From: a virus
Virus record (IMG/VR): IMGVR_UViG_3300037160_000024
Location: 1-44,283 of that record
Strand: one strand, 5' to 3'
Length of the DNA: 44,283 nt
The notes below the pieces were generated by a model that made no database searches, was not told the origin of the DNA, and was given only the letters and a program-made list of their open reading frames with translations. The position numbers were made by a program, and so were the translations under genes. Each line of letters opens with the position of its first letter. Positions within the stretch are counted from its first letter, which is position 1. Positions 1 through 6,361 of this stretch are shown piece by piece.

Positions 1-100
1 CCGGCTGCTCGCGAAGCTGACTCGCTCCGAGCGCGTGATCGGCCCCTGGCAGAGCGGGCAGGACGACGGCATCGGCGCTGAGCGGAAGTAGCGCTTGCAC
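1..100. repeat. Terminal direct repeat, left copy (100 bp)
   Basis: Bases 1-100 are identical to 44184-44283, the last 100 bases of the window. This is expected of a circular assembly or a terminally redundant phage genome. The same 100 bases, extended to about 132, also occur at about 43865-43996, so the overlap alone does not prove closure. Confidence 0.95.
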
Positions 101-126
101 TTCGGGCAGCAGGCTTCGAGGATCAC
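1..126 (-). CDS. Zinc-ribbon protein, 5' part (continues at 44183 across the joint)
   Basis: A GTG at 126-124 overlaps the TGA of the upstream gene (GTGA). The frame reads MILEACCPKC... with CPKC and CPLC pairs, which would form a zinc ribbon. It leaves the window at base 1 and, on a circular map, continues to 43992 to give 105 residues. The first 44 codons match those of the gene at 43804-43995. Function is unknown; small CxxC proteins like this are common in actinophage early regions. Confidence 0.7.
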   Translation of the reverse strand, partial: MILEACCPKCKRYFRSAPMPSSCPLCQGPITRSERVSFASSR

Positions 127-311
127 GGCTCGACCCCGTACTTCTGGCGGAACGCCTCGGCTCTGCCCAGCGGGGTCAGGGTGGCGACTCGCGATGGTCG
201 GCCGCAGTTACGGTGCGGATCGTCGTACTGGATGGCCGCGCCGCACTTCTCGCAGGTGTGCAAGCCGACGGGGGCTTGCTTCTCGGCGGTGGGGGCGGTT
301 ACTCTTGGCAT
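123..311 (-). CDS. Small zinc-binding protein, 62 aa
   Basis: The ATG at 311-309 gives 62 residues. A longer in-frame extension to 506 is open but would run over the divergent promoter region, so the internal ATG is preferred. The protein has a CEKC pair (about residues 20-23) and a later Cys (36) near His 33, which suggests a zinc knuckle. Its end, RAEAFRQKYGVEP, is nearly repeated at the end of the next gene of the operon (RAAAFRQKYGVEA), so the two share a C-terminal module. The stop TGA overlaps the GTG start of that gene. Function is unknown. It is the first gene of the left-pointing small-gene operon. Confidence 0.65.
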   Translation of the reverse strand: MPRVTAPTAEKQAPVGLHTCEKCGAAIQYDDPHRNCGRPSRVATLTPLGRAEAFRQKYGVEP

Positions 312-356
312 TGCCACATCACAGGGCGAATGATCGCGCAAGCGGTCGCAGATTGC

Positions 357-390
357 AAGCGCCGGATCCTCGAGCTGGTCCCCGGCGCTT
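357..390. promoter_or_regulatory. 9-bp inverted repeat between divergent genes
   Basis: AAGCGCCGG (357-365) and CCGGCGCTT (382-390) are perfect inverted arms around 16 bases. They lie between the divergent starts at 311 (left) and 441 (right) and just upstream of the rightward promoter. This could be an operator for a dimeric regulator or an RNA hairpin. No T-run follows it. Confidence 0.5.
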
Positions 391-405
391 CTCTGTGTCC
401 GGTGG

Positions 406-434
406 TTGTTGTGCGTGGAACTTTCGGCTACAGT
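406..434 (+). promoter_or_regulatory. Sigma70-type promoter, leaderless
   Basis: TTGTTG (406-411), a 17-base spacer and TACAGT (429-434), then six bases to the ATG at 441. With that spacing transcription would start at or next to the ATG. It would drive the rightward arm from 441. Confidence 0.6.
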
Positions 435-440
435 GCGCGC

Positions 441-776
441 ATGGCTAGCTATCAACTCCACCTTCGGGTCACGACGGTAGGCTCCCCCGGCAGCGGTCAA
501 CCCCACGCAGGCGGTCCTGGCGCCGGGGATGTGATCGTCGATCAGGTCATCGACCTGCGTCAGTGGGTGGCCGAGCGTCTCGCCATCGACCCCGTGGAGC
601 CTGCGGCGAAGCCAGTGCCGGTTCCGGCAGCAGTGGTTGCGCCTGCTCCCAAGCCGGTCGTCACGCCTGCTCCTGCGGTCGTGACCCCCTCACCGCTGCC
701 AGTCACACCGAACGTCGTTGGCCCGCCGCCTGGACCAGTCGTTACTGCCGACACCGGCTTTAGGAGCGGACACTGA
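441..776 (+). CDS. Unknown protein with proline-rich C-terminus, 111 aa
   Basis: The ATG at 441 follows the TACAGT promoter by six bases. An upstream in-frame extension to 213 runs through the promoter and inverted repeat and is rejected. Residues 1-50 (MASYQLHLRV...) look like a small beta-strand-rich domain. From about residue 55 the chain becomes a Pro/Val/Ala-rich repeat typical of an extended linker. No family is recognised. It is the first gene of the right-pointing arm and joins the next gene by ATGA overlap, so the two are probably co-translated. Confidence 0.6.
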   Translation: MASYQLHLRVTTVGSPGSGQPHAGGPGAGDVIVDQVIDLRQWVAERLAIDPVEPAAKPVPVPAAVVAPAPKPVVTPAPAVVTPSPLPVTPNVVGPPPGPVVTADTGFRSGH

Positions 777-961
777 TGGCCGTACAGCCCGGATACCAGT
801 TCACCCGCGGCACCGGCCGCCTGATCTGCGGCGTGTTCGCCTTCGTGCTCTTCGTGATCGCGACGATCATGTTCCTGGCGATCAAAGGCGTGAGCGCCGA
901 CACCGAGTTCGGCATCGTCTCCGCCGGGCTCGCCTTCCTGGCACTCGCCGTCGCCGTCTGA
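776..961 (+). CDS. Small membrane protein, 61 aa
   Basis: The ATG overlaps the previous TGA. Two hydrophobic segments are clear: about residues 16-38 (LICGVFAFVLFVIATIMFLA) and 46-61 (IVSAGLAFLALAVAV). They are separated by a short polar loop, giving a hairpin membrane protein. The lysis genes lie elsewhere (33.3-34.5 kb), so a holin role is possible but not supported. It could equally act in superinfection immunity or membrane remodelling. The stop overlaps the next ATG. Confidence 0.6.
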   Translation: MAVQPGYQFTRGTGRLICGVFAFVLFVIATIMFLAIKGVSADTEFGIVSAGLAFLALAVAV

Positions 962-1155
962 TGCAGGACGACGGCCTTAGTCACGCTTTCCGCGTGGTGG
1001 CAAGCGAGGATGGGGTCAACTGGCAACCCGTCACGATCCTTCGGCAACGTCCGCTACCCCACGAAGAGGGTGAACCCTTCTCAGACGTTCGCTTCCCCGA
1101 TGGTCACGAGGCCACCGTCAGGACGATCGGCGGCCTTCGCACGGTGCGGGTCTAG
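961..1155 (+). CDS. Hypothetical protein, 64 aa
   Basis: ATG at 961 overlaps the preceding TGA. The protein is soluble and mixed-charge (MQDDGLSHAFRVVASEDG...) with a beta-rich look and no Cys. No family is recognised. Tight coupling to the genes on both sides is the main support. Confidence 0.55.
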   Translation: MQDDGLSHAFRVVASEDGVNWQPVTILRQRPLPHEEGEPFSDVRFPDGHEATVRTIGGLRTVRV

Positions 1156-1156
1156 C

Positions 1157-1225
1157 GTGTACATCGGCGGCGGGCTCTTCCTGCTGATTCTGATCATCGT
1201 GGTCGTCATCCTCGTCGTGCGCTAG
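1157..1225 (+). CDS. Single-pass membrane micropeptide, 22 aa
   Basis: GTG at 1157, one base after the preceding TAG, opens a 22-residue frame (MYIGGGLFLLILIIVVVILV R) that is almost wholly a transmembrane helix and ends in Arg. No clear Shine-Dalgarno is visible, so coupling to the upstream stop would be needed. It fits exactly between its neighbours and is strikingly hydrophobic, but it is short and unproven. Confidence 0.4.
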   Translation: MYIGGGLFLLILIIVVVILVVR

Positions 1226-1228
1226 GAT
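1223..1228 (+). promoter_or_regulatory. Candidate -10 box (TAGGAT), leaderless spacing
   Basis: TAGGAT lies six bases before the ATG at 1235, the same geometry as the promoter at 429-434. No good -35 hexamer is seen 17 bases upstream, so support is partial. Confidence 0.4.
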
Positions 1229-1234
1229 TCGGCC

Positions 1235-1678
1235 ATGCCTGAGAGTGTCGCCCTGGGGATCCGCCCGGGCAACTACGCGCTCTTCTTCGATCAGTACATC
1301 GGCGCCGGCGGGGCGGGAGCACCGACCTACCAGAACACGCTGGGGTATCTCAGCACCGACGGCTGGCCCACCGCGATGTACTGGGATCTCTGGGAGAACA
1401 ACGTCGCCGGCTCGGGCGCGATCATCATCGAGGGCACCGATCAGCTCGCCTACGCCAGCGGGGCCACCGTGGTCTGGCAGGCGGTCGGCTACTACCCGGT
1501 GGTCGCCGCCGGGGTCACCGCCACCACGCTGACCCGAGTGCAGGGCACCGCGGTGACGCTCACCCAGAACAAGCCGACCCGGCTCCAGGTGCTCGACTTC
1601 TACCGCTTCATGCGCGCCCGGGTGACCTCCAACGCCTCGGCTGCGAGCCTGAGCGCCGCCTTCTACGGCATCCCCTGA
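1235..1678 (+). CDS. Probable virion-associated protein, 147 aa
   Basis: The protein begins MPESVALGIRPGNYALFFDQ and is rich in Gly, Thr, Tyr and Trp with alternating hydrophobic residues, as in a beta-sandwich. It has no signal peptide or catalytic motif that I recognise. It lies two genes upstream of the tailspike and overlaps the next ATG. A structural role, such as a tail-fibre accessory or chaperone-like part, is inferred from position and composition only. Confidence 0.55.
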   Translation: MPESVALGIRPGNYALFFDQYIGAGGAGAPTYQNTLGYLSTDGWPTAMYWDLWENNVAGSGAIIIEGTDQLAYASGATVVWQAVGYYPVVAAGVTATTLTRVQGTAVTLTQNKPTRLQVLDFYRFMRARVTSNASAASLSAAFYGIP

Positions 1679-2025
1679 TGGCGGTCGCCGAGGCGCGCAT
1701 CTTGGCGCCGGTCGAGGTGGCCGAGATCGAGAGCCGCCTCCAGAACCGCGATCCCCAGCTCGACCTCCACCGCGCCTTCCCCAACCTGATCCTGACCCTG
1801 CGAGCGAGAGATGCGGAGATCCGCGGCCAGGTGGACAGCGTGGTCAAGGCCCAGCAGGAGTTGCGTGAGACCACCGAACGCTATGAGGCGCTCCAGCTCG
1901 AGATGACCCGGGAGCGCGCGGTGATCGAGGCCGCACGCCGGATGCTCGCCAGTGTGGGAACGGCGGGCGCTTCGTTCGCGGGGGTGGTCGCCGACTTCGA
2001 CAGCGGCAAGACGGTGCTCGGCTAG
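1678..2025 (+). CDS. Coiled-coil protein upstream of tailspike, 115 aa
   Basis: ATG overlaps the previous TGA. Residues about 35-90 are strongly helical with heptad spacing and many Glu/Arg/Leu (e.g. VVKAQQELRETTERYEAL), so a coiled coil is likely. The final 20 residues are Gly/Ala-rich. It immediately precedes the tailspike (TAGTG overlap), and a second coiled-coil gene follows the spike, so the pair may help assembly or attachment of the spike. No family is recognised. Confidence 0.55.
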   Translation: MAVAEARILAPVEVAEIESRLQNRDPQLDLHRAFPNLILTLRARDAEIRGQVDSVVKAQQELRETTERYEALQLEMTRERAVIEAARRMLASVGTAGASFAGVVADFDSGKTVLG

Positions 2026-3644
2026 TGCCCACCCAGAACCAGGAGGCACACGCCTGGCTGGCCCAGGACATCCTCACCGACGGGGTTGCCCAGAACATCG
2101 CCTACTACCTCAATCAGATCGGCTTCGTGCCGACCGGCGGGGTCAGCGGCCCGGTCATCGACGCAGGCGGACAGGTCAACAACGTCAGGTCGACCGTCTA
2201 TGCCGGAGGCGCCAAGGGCAACGGGGTCACCAACGATACGGTCGCTGTTCAAGCTGCCATCACCGCGCTCGGCGCGACCGGCGGCACCGTACTCCTGCCT
2301 CCGGGCGTCTATCCCTTGGCGACCCTGACGCCAGTTTCCAACATGATATTTCGCGGCTCTGGCAAGGGCAACACGGTCATCAAGTGCCCGGCCGGGAACA
2401 ACACGCTGTTCAATACGGGCACATACAACCTCACCGATATAGAACTCTGTGACTTCACTTACGACGGCACCCTCGGCACTGGTGGGGCCGTCGGCATTGA
2501 GTTCGTGCTCGCCTCGCGGATCGCCATTCGTCGCTGCCGGGTGATCAACACCAACGGCGTCGGAGTCGAGATTTTCCAGAGCGCGGATTGCCTCGTCGAA
2601 GAGAACGATGTGGAAAGCTCAGGCTATTTGCAGTCGGGCACCAACGCGGGGCAGCAGGCGGGGATCGTCATCAACACAGGCTCCACGTCGCTGCGACACC
2701 GCATCGTGAACAACCGGGTCTACAACGCCAACGACAGCGGCATCTTCTGCTCCAACGCCGTCACCGATTGCATCATCGCGGGCAATGTGGTCGACACCTC
2801 ATTCTATATCGGCATCGCCACCGGGGCAGGTGGGCTACGCAATACGATTCACGGCAACACGGTCCACAATTCGACCAACGACGGCATCGACATCGGTACC
2901 TCGACCGGTTGCACGATAACCTCCAACATCGTCGACGGCTGTCTATACGGATTTTCCAACGACATGTCGACATCGCCAGCGGGCACGTTCGCAGGCAACA
3001 CCTGGCTCGCAAATACGGTGACCGGAGCCTCTGTTGGCTTCTTCTTGGGGAGCGTCAACGGCTGCACCGGCTTCAGCATCGTGGGCAACACGGTCGATAC
3101 TGCCTCCCAGCACGGCATGATCATCGGTGTCTTCTCCCACGGCGTCATCGAGGGCAACATCGTCCACAACTCTCCCGATGGAGTGGACTTCAACGGGACA
3201 GCGAGCCACAACGTCGTCAAAGGCAACACGTTCTTCGATGATCGGGGGGGGTCGTCGGTGATGACGGCGATCAACTACGTCGCGGCCACAGGAGTTGGCA
3301 ACCTCATCGAGGGCAACGACTTCTCTCTCGTCCACACCTTCATCACGGGCACGCCCGCTGTGTCGGATATCTACCGGGGCAACATCGGCTACAACCCGGT
3401 CGGCGTCGTCAGTCCTGGTGTCCCCGCGAGTGGGTCGCCGGTTGTGGCGGTCGGTTACGACCGCACCTTCTATGTCACCACCGTCGCGGGCACGACCAGC
3501 CTGACGATGGCGATCCAGGGCGGACCCACCGTGACTGCGATCGCCAGCACCGCGCAAGTCCTGAACGTGCGCGTGCCCGGCGGGCAGACCATGACGCCGA
3601 CCTACACCGGCACGGCGCCGACCTGGGTGGTCGAGGGTGAGTAG
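2025..3644 (+). CDS. Tailspike with right-handed beta-helix (pectate-lyase-like), 539 aa
   Basis: This is probably a receptor-binding tailspike, perhaps a depolymerase for surface polysaccharide. GTG start overlaps the preceding TAG. Residues 1-40 form a short head with AHAWLAQDILTDGVAQNI, a motif echoed at the N-terminus of the protein at 23051-23701. Residues about 60-100 carry the typical pectate-lyase-3 entry (AKGNGVTNDTVAVQAAI, then GGTVLLPPGVY). Residues about 110-450 are repeated turns with N-x-V/I and G-N-x-V patterns of a parallel beta-helix. The last 80 residues form a separate Thr/Val-rich domain. Catalytic acids cannot be assigned. Stretches of the gene use more A/T-ending codons than their neighbours, which suggests horizontal exchange. 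Confidence 0.85.
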   Translation: MPTQNQEAHAWLAQDILTDGVAQNIAYYLNQIGFVPTGGVSGPVIDAGGQVNNVRSTVYAGGAKGNGVTNDTVAVQAAITALGATGGTVLLPPGVYPLATLTPVSNMIFRGSGKGNTVIKCPAGNNTLFNTGTYNLTDIELCDFTYDGTLGTGGAVGIEFVLASRIAIRRCRVINTNGVGVEIFQSADCLVEENDVESSGYLQSGTNAGQQAGIVINTGSTSLRHRIVNNRVYNANDSGIFCSNAVTDCIIAGNVVDTSFYIGIATGAGGLRNTIHGNTVHNSTNDGIDIGTSTGCTITSNIVDGCLYGFSNDMSTSPAGTFAGNTWLANTVTGASVGFFLGSVNGCTGFSIVGNTVDTASQHGMIIGVFSHGVIEGNIVHNSPDGVDFNGTASHNVVKGNTFFDDRGGSSVMTAINYVAATGVGNLIEGNDFSLVHTFITGTPAVSDIYRGNIGYNPVGVVSPGVPASGSPVVAVGYDRTFYVTTVAGTTSLTMAIQGGPTVTAIASTAQVLNVRVPGGQTMTPTYTGTAPTWVVEGE

Positions 3645-4017
3645 GCTGCGCGACGAACTCCAGCGTGCCCAGGGCGAAGAGATCGCGCTGCGCAAGGAAG
3701 TGCTCCGCCTCCGTGATCGGAGCGTGGTTCGCCGCGCGCTGGTGGAAGCGGAGCAGAACCTCGACAAGCTGCGCCACTCGCTCGCCGAAGAGGTTTCGAT
3801 GGTGGGCAAAAGGACGCGCGAAGTGGCGGCGAAGGATCGGGAGATCGAGCGCTTGAAGGCAGCGGTCCAACGCGAACAGGTGATGCGGATCAGCGCTCAG
3901 CGTGGGCTGGTGGCCTACATGCGCGAGCGCGGCCTCGGCGACCGGATCGGCTACGACCCCGACCAGGACGCGAGCTTGGCGCACCTTCGAGAGGAGCCGA
4001 CAAAGGCGAAGCGCTGA
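3637..4017 (+). CDS. Coiled-coil protein downstream of tailspike, 126 aa
   Basis: GTG at 3637 lies inside the last codons of the tailspike. The protein is almost wholly helical and highly charged (residues 1-95: LRDELQRAQGEEIALRKEVL and similar), a long coiled coil, then a basic tail (PTKAKR). No domain family is recognised. It may be a spike assembly factor, a scaffold, or part of the packaging machinery that starts two genes later. The stop overlaps the next ATG. Confidence 0.55.
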   Translation: MSRLRDELQRAQGEEIALRKEVLRLRDRSVVRRALVEAEQNLDKLRHSLAEEVSMVGKRTREVAAKDREIERLKAAVQREQVMRISAQRGLVAYMRERGLGDRIGYDPDQDASLAHLREEPTKAKR

Positions 4018-4436
4018 TGGCCGGTTTCGTCAGTGTTCGCCTCTCCAAAGAAGAGCGCAAGAAGCTGCTCGCTCTCAAGGCGGAGCGCGGCTGCAAGTCG
4101 ATCTCCCAGGTGGTCCGGCTCATGCTCGGCTTCCCCCGCGGCTCCGACGAGGGCTTGGAAGGCGCCGACGACATCGAGAGCGTCGACCGCATGTGCGAAC
4201 TGTTGATCCGCGCCGTCGACCGCATCGACGAACTCACCAAGGTCGAGACCAAGATCGCCCGCCACCTCAACGTCCCCCTCGAACTCGGCCTGCGCGAGAT
4301 CATGGCGGCGGCCAAGAACGGACGCCCGATCCACCCGCCGCCCGACCTCGAGACCCCCATGGACCCGGACGTGCTCATGCCCACTCGCAACGGCCACAAG
4401 CACCCCGAGATGCCGGCTGGGTTCAGCCGCGGATGA
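4017..4436 (+). CDS. Ribbon-helix-helix protein, small-terminase candidate, 139 aa
   Basis: Residues 4-37 (FVSVRLSKEERKKLLALKAE, then GCKSISQVVRLMLGF) match the strand-helix-helix pattern of CopG/Arc-type DNA-binding proteins. The central part is helical and acidic, and the C-terminus is His/Pro-rich and unstructured. The gene abuts the large terminase (ATGA overlap), the usual place of the small terminase subunit, and no other candidate is present. A DNA-recognising packaging subunit is therefore a reasonable inference. A transcriptional repressor is the alternative. Confidence 0.6.
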   Translation: MAGFVSVRLSKEERKKLLALKAERGCKSISQVVRLMLGFPRGSDEGLEGADDIESVDRMCELLIRAVDRIDELTKVETKIARHLNVPLELGLREIMAAAKNGRPIHPPPDLETPMDPDVLMPTRNGHKHPEMPAGFSRG

Positions 4437-6361
4437 GCGTCGCCTTCGCGCCTGTCGACAGCCCGACCTGGGAGTCGCAGCTCACCGACGCGGGCTACGC
4501 GCTCCACCTCCGTCGCGACCAGGACATCCCCTGGTGGGCGGTCTCCCTGCTCGACCTGCGCGATCCTGCCGAGCAGCGGGTGCGGTCGATCAGCAACTAC
4601 CACCGGATCCGCTTCCCACGCATGTGGAACACGCTCGCCGACCTGGTGACCCGGGCTGAGCAGACGGTGATGACCAAGAGCATCGAGGAGTGGCGCGACC
4701 TCTGCTACAACGACACCGACAAGGACGGCACCCCGGGTCCGATCGCCACGATCATCCGCGACGCCGCGCTCTACGCGCCCCGCGCCTTCGTCAGCCTCAC
4801 CGACATCCGCGACGAGGAGGACAACCCGATCGTCCTCAAGGATTTCCACCTCGACATGCTCAACGCCATGCGCCGGATCAGCCGGCCGGCGATGATCCAG
4901 GCATCATGGGGACTGGGAAAGTCATGGAACAGTTCCACCATCGTGCCGCTCATGGACTGGGGGGAATGGCCCACTGCAACGGAGGGGCGGATCTACCTCG
5001 ACGAGGATCTGATCAAGAAGTGGACCGGCCGGCTGATGCAGCTCGTCGAGGAGAACGATTCGCTCCACAAGCTGTTTCCCTGGATTCGCAAGCCGAACCG
5101 CAACGATCCTGGCTACAAGATCTGGTCCAACGACGGCTTCGCGATCGGGGGCAACCCGATCAAGCAACGCTCTTTCGAGGCCCACACCATCGGGAGTAGC
5201 AAGACCGGGCTGCGCTTCTTCCGCACCGGCATCGACGATGTGGTCAGCGACAAGGAGGCCGCGACCGCCTCGATCCAGGACCGCAACCTCGCCTACATCA
5301 AGCGCGTGGCCCTGACCACCCGGCAGATCCTCAAGCGCCCGCGATCCAAGTACGGGACCGTGTTCCCGGGGATCTACACGGTCGGCACCCCCTACGATCG
5401 CGGCGACGTCAACGTCCAGCTCGAGGACGAGTACCGGCTCAAGGGCTACAAGGTGCTGCGCATCCCGATCTTCCTCGCCAACGACCCCTCGAGACCGCGC
5501 TGGCCGGAACGGGACACGGTGGCTTCGATCCGGCAGATGAAGGAGGAGATGGGGGCGCGCGCCTTCAACATGCGCTGCCTGCTCCAGGTCGGCGGCCGTG
5601 AGCACTCGCTCTTCCCCGAGACCGACGTCGACTGGGCGCTCAAGGACGGGCGCGCCGACGCCGACAAGGCCCAGTGGTGCCAGGTGCCACCGAACACGCG
5701 GCTGATCATCGGCTTCGACCCTGCCAGCGGCAACAAGGTGCAGCATCACGGTGCCCGCTACCCCGCGTGGGTGGTGTACGGCCTGCGTGACATGACCGAC
5801 TGGCTGCCCCAGCATCCGATGCGCGACCACGGCCCCAACGGACCCCCGCCCCAGCAGCGCGATCTCTTCCACCACGTCATCCAGTGGGGTCGCATGGAGG
5901 GCTACGGCTTCCATTCGCAGTGCCAGAAGATCGCCGAACTGGCCCGCGTCTACCAGTGCCCCGTCGCTTTCGAGGACAACACCACCCAGGCGGCCTTCGG
6001 CGACGAGATCGCCAAGCTCGACCCCGGGATCAAGACCTTCTCGCACACCACCGGCCTGAACAAACGCGATCCTGCTCAGGGCGTCGACCAGTTCGAGCCC
6101 CTGTTCACCAACCACCGGGTGATCATCCACGCCGACGGCGCACCCCCCGACATCGTGAAGGGCCTGCGCGACGAGCTGGTCAACTGGAAGGGCTCGACGG
6201 AGAAGACCAGCGGCTTCACCGACCTCGTGATGGCGCTCTGGATCGCGCGCTACCAGTTCTCGCTTCACGTCCAGCAGGCCCAGCCCTTGCCCGCGAGCCG
6301 CCGCCCGATCCCGTCCTACGCGGCGCGATTCCAGCAGCCATGGGTGCGTGGTGGCCGATAG
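4433..6361 (+). CDS. terL: Terminase large subunit, 642 aa
   Basis: This is the packaging motor ATPase and headful or site-specific nuclease. The ATG at 4433 overlaps the previous TGA; the open frame upstream is a shadow. The ATPase half has an adenine-binding-type FHLDMLNAM (138-146), a deviant Walker A ASWGLGKSW (157-165) and a Walker B-like segment TGIDDVVSDKE (265-275). The RNase H-like nuclease half shows LIIGFDPASG (Asp 429), VAFEDN (Glu 514, Asp 515) and SGFTDLVMALW (Asp 597), the three expected acidic sites. Length is normal for TerL, and the layout recalls T7 gp19-like large terminases. It overlaps the portal start by 14 bases. Confidence 0.9.
   Translation: MSVAFAPVDSPTWESQLTDAGYALHLRRDQDIPWWAVSLLDLRDPAEQRVRSISNYHRIRFPRMWNTLADLVTRAEQTVMTKSIEEWRDLCYNDTDKDGTPGPIATIIRDAALYAPRAFVSLTDIRDEEDNPIVLKDFHLDMLNAMRRISRPAMIQASWGLGKSWNSSTIVPLMDWGEWPTATEGRIYLDEDLIKKWTGRLMQLVEENDSLHKLFPWIRKPNRNDPGYKIWSNDGFAIGGNPIKQRSFEAHTIGSSKTGLRFFRTGIDDVVSDKEAATASIQDRNLAYIKRVALTTRQILKRPRSKYGTVFPGIYTVGTPYDRGDVNVQLEDEYRLKGYKVLRIPIFLANDPSRPRWPERDTVASIRQMKEEMGARAFNMRCLLQVGGREHSLFPETDVDWALKDGRADADKAQWCQVPPNTRLIIGFDPASGNKVQHHGARYPAWVVYGLRDMTDWLPQHPMRDHGPNGPPPQQRDLFHHVIQWGRMEGYGFHSQCQKIAELARVYQCPVAFEDNTTQAAFGDEIAKLDPGIKTFSHTTGLNKRDPAQGVDQFEPLFTNHRVIIHADGAPPDIVKGLRDELVNWKGSTEKTSGFTDLVMALWIARYQFSLHVQQAQPLPASRRPIPSYAARFQQPWVRGGR

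Noticed and set aside
213-440. N-terminal extension of the gene at 441
   Set aside because: It crosses a promoter and an inverted repeat, and reads as low-complexity Gly/Val sequence.
95-448. Right-pointing frame over the left end
   Set aside because: Arg/Ser/Gly-rich shadow of the zinc-ribbon genes and of the divergent promoter region.
1235-1678. Holin role for the small membrane proteins at 776-1225
   Set aside because: A typical endolysin-holin pair exists at 33719-34512, so a second holin is not needed; only a general membrane role is retained.
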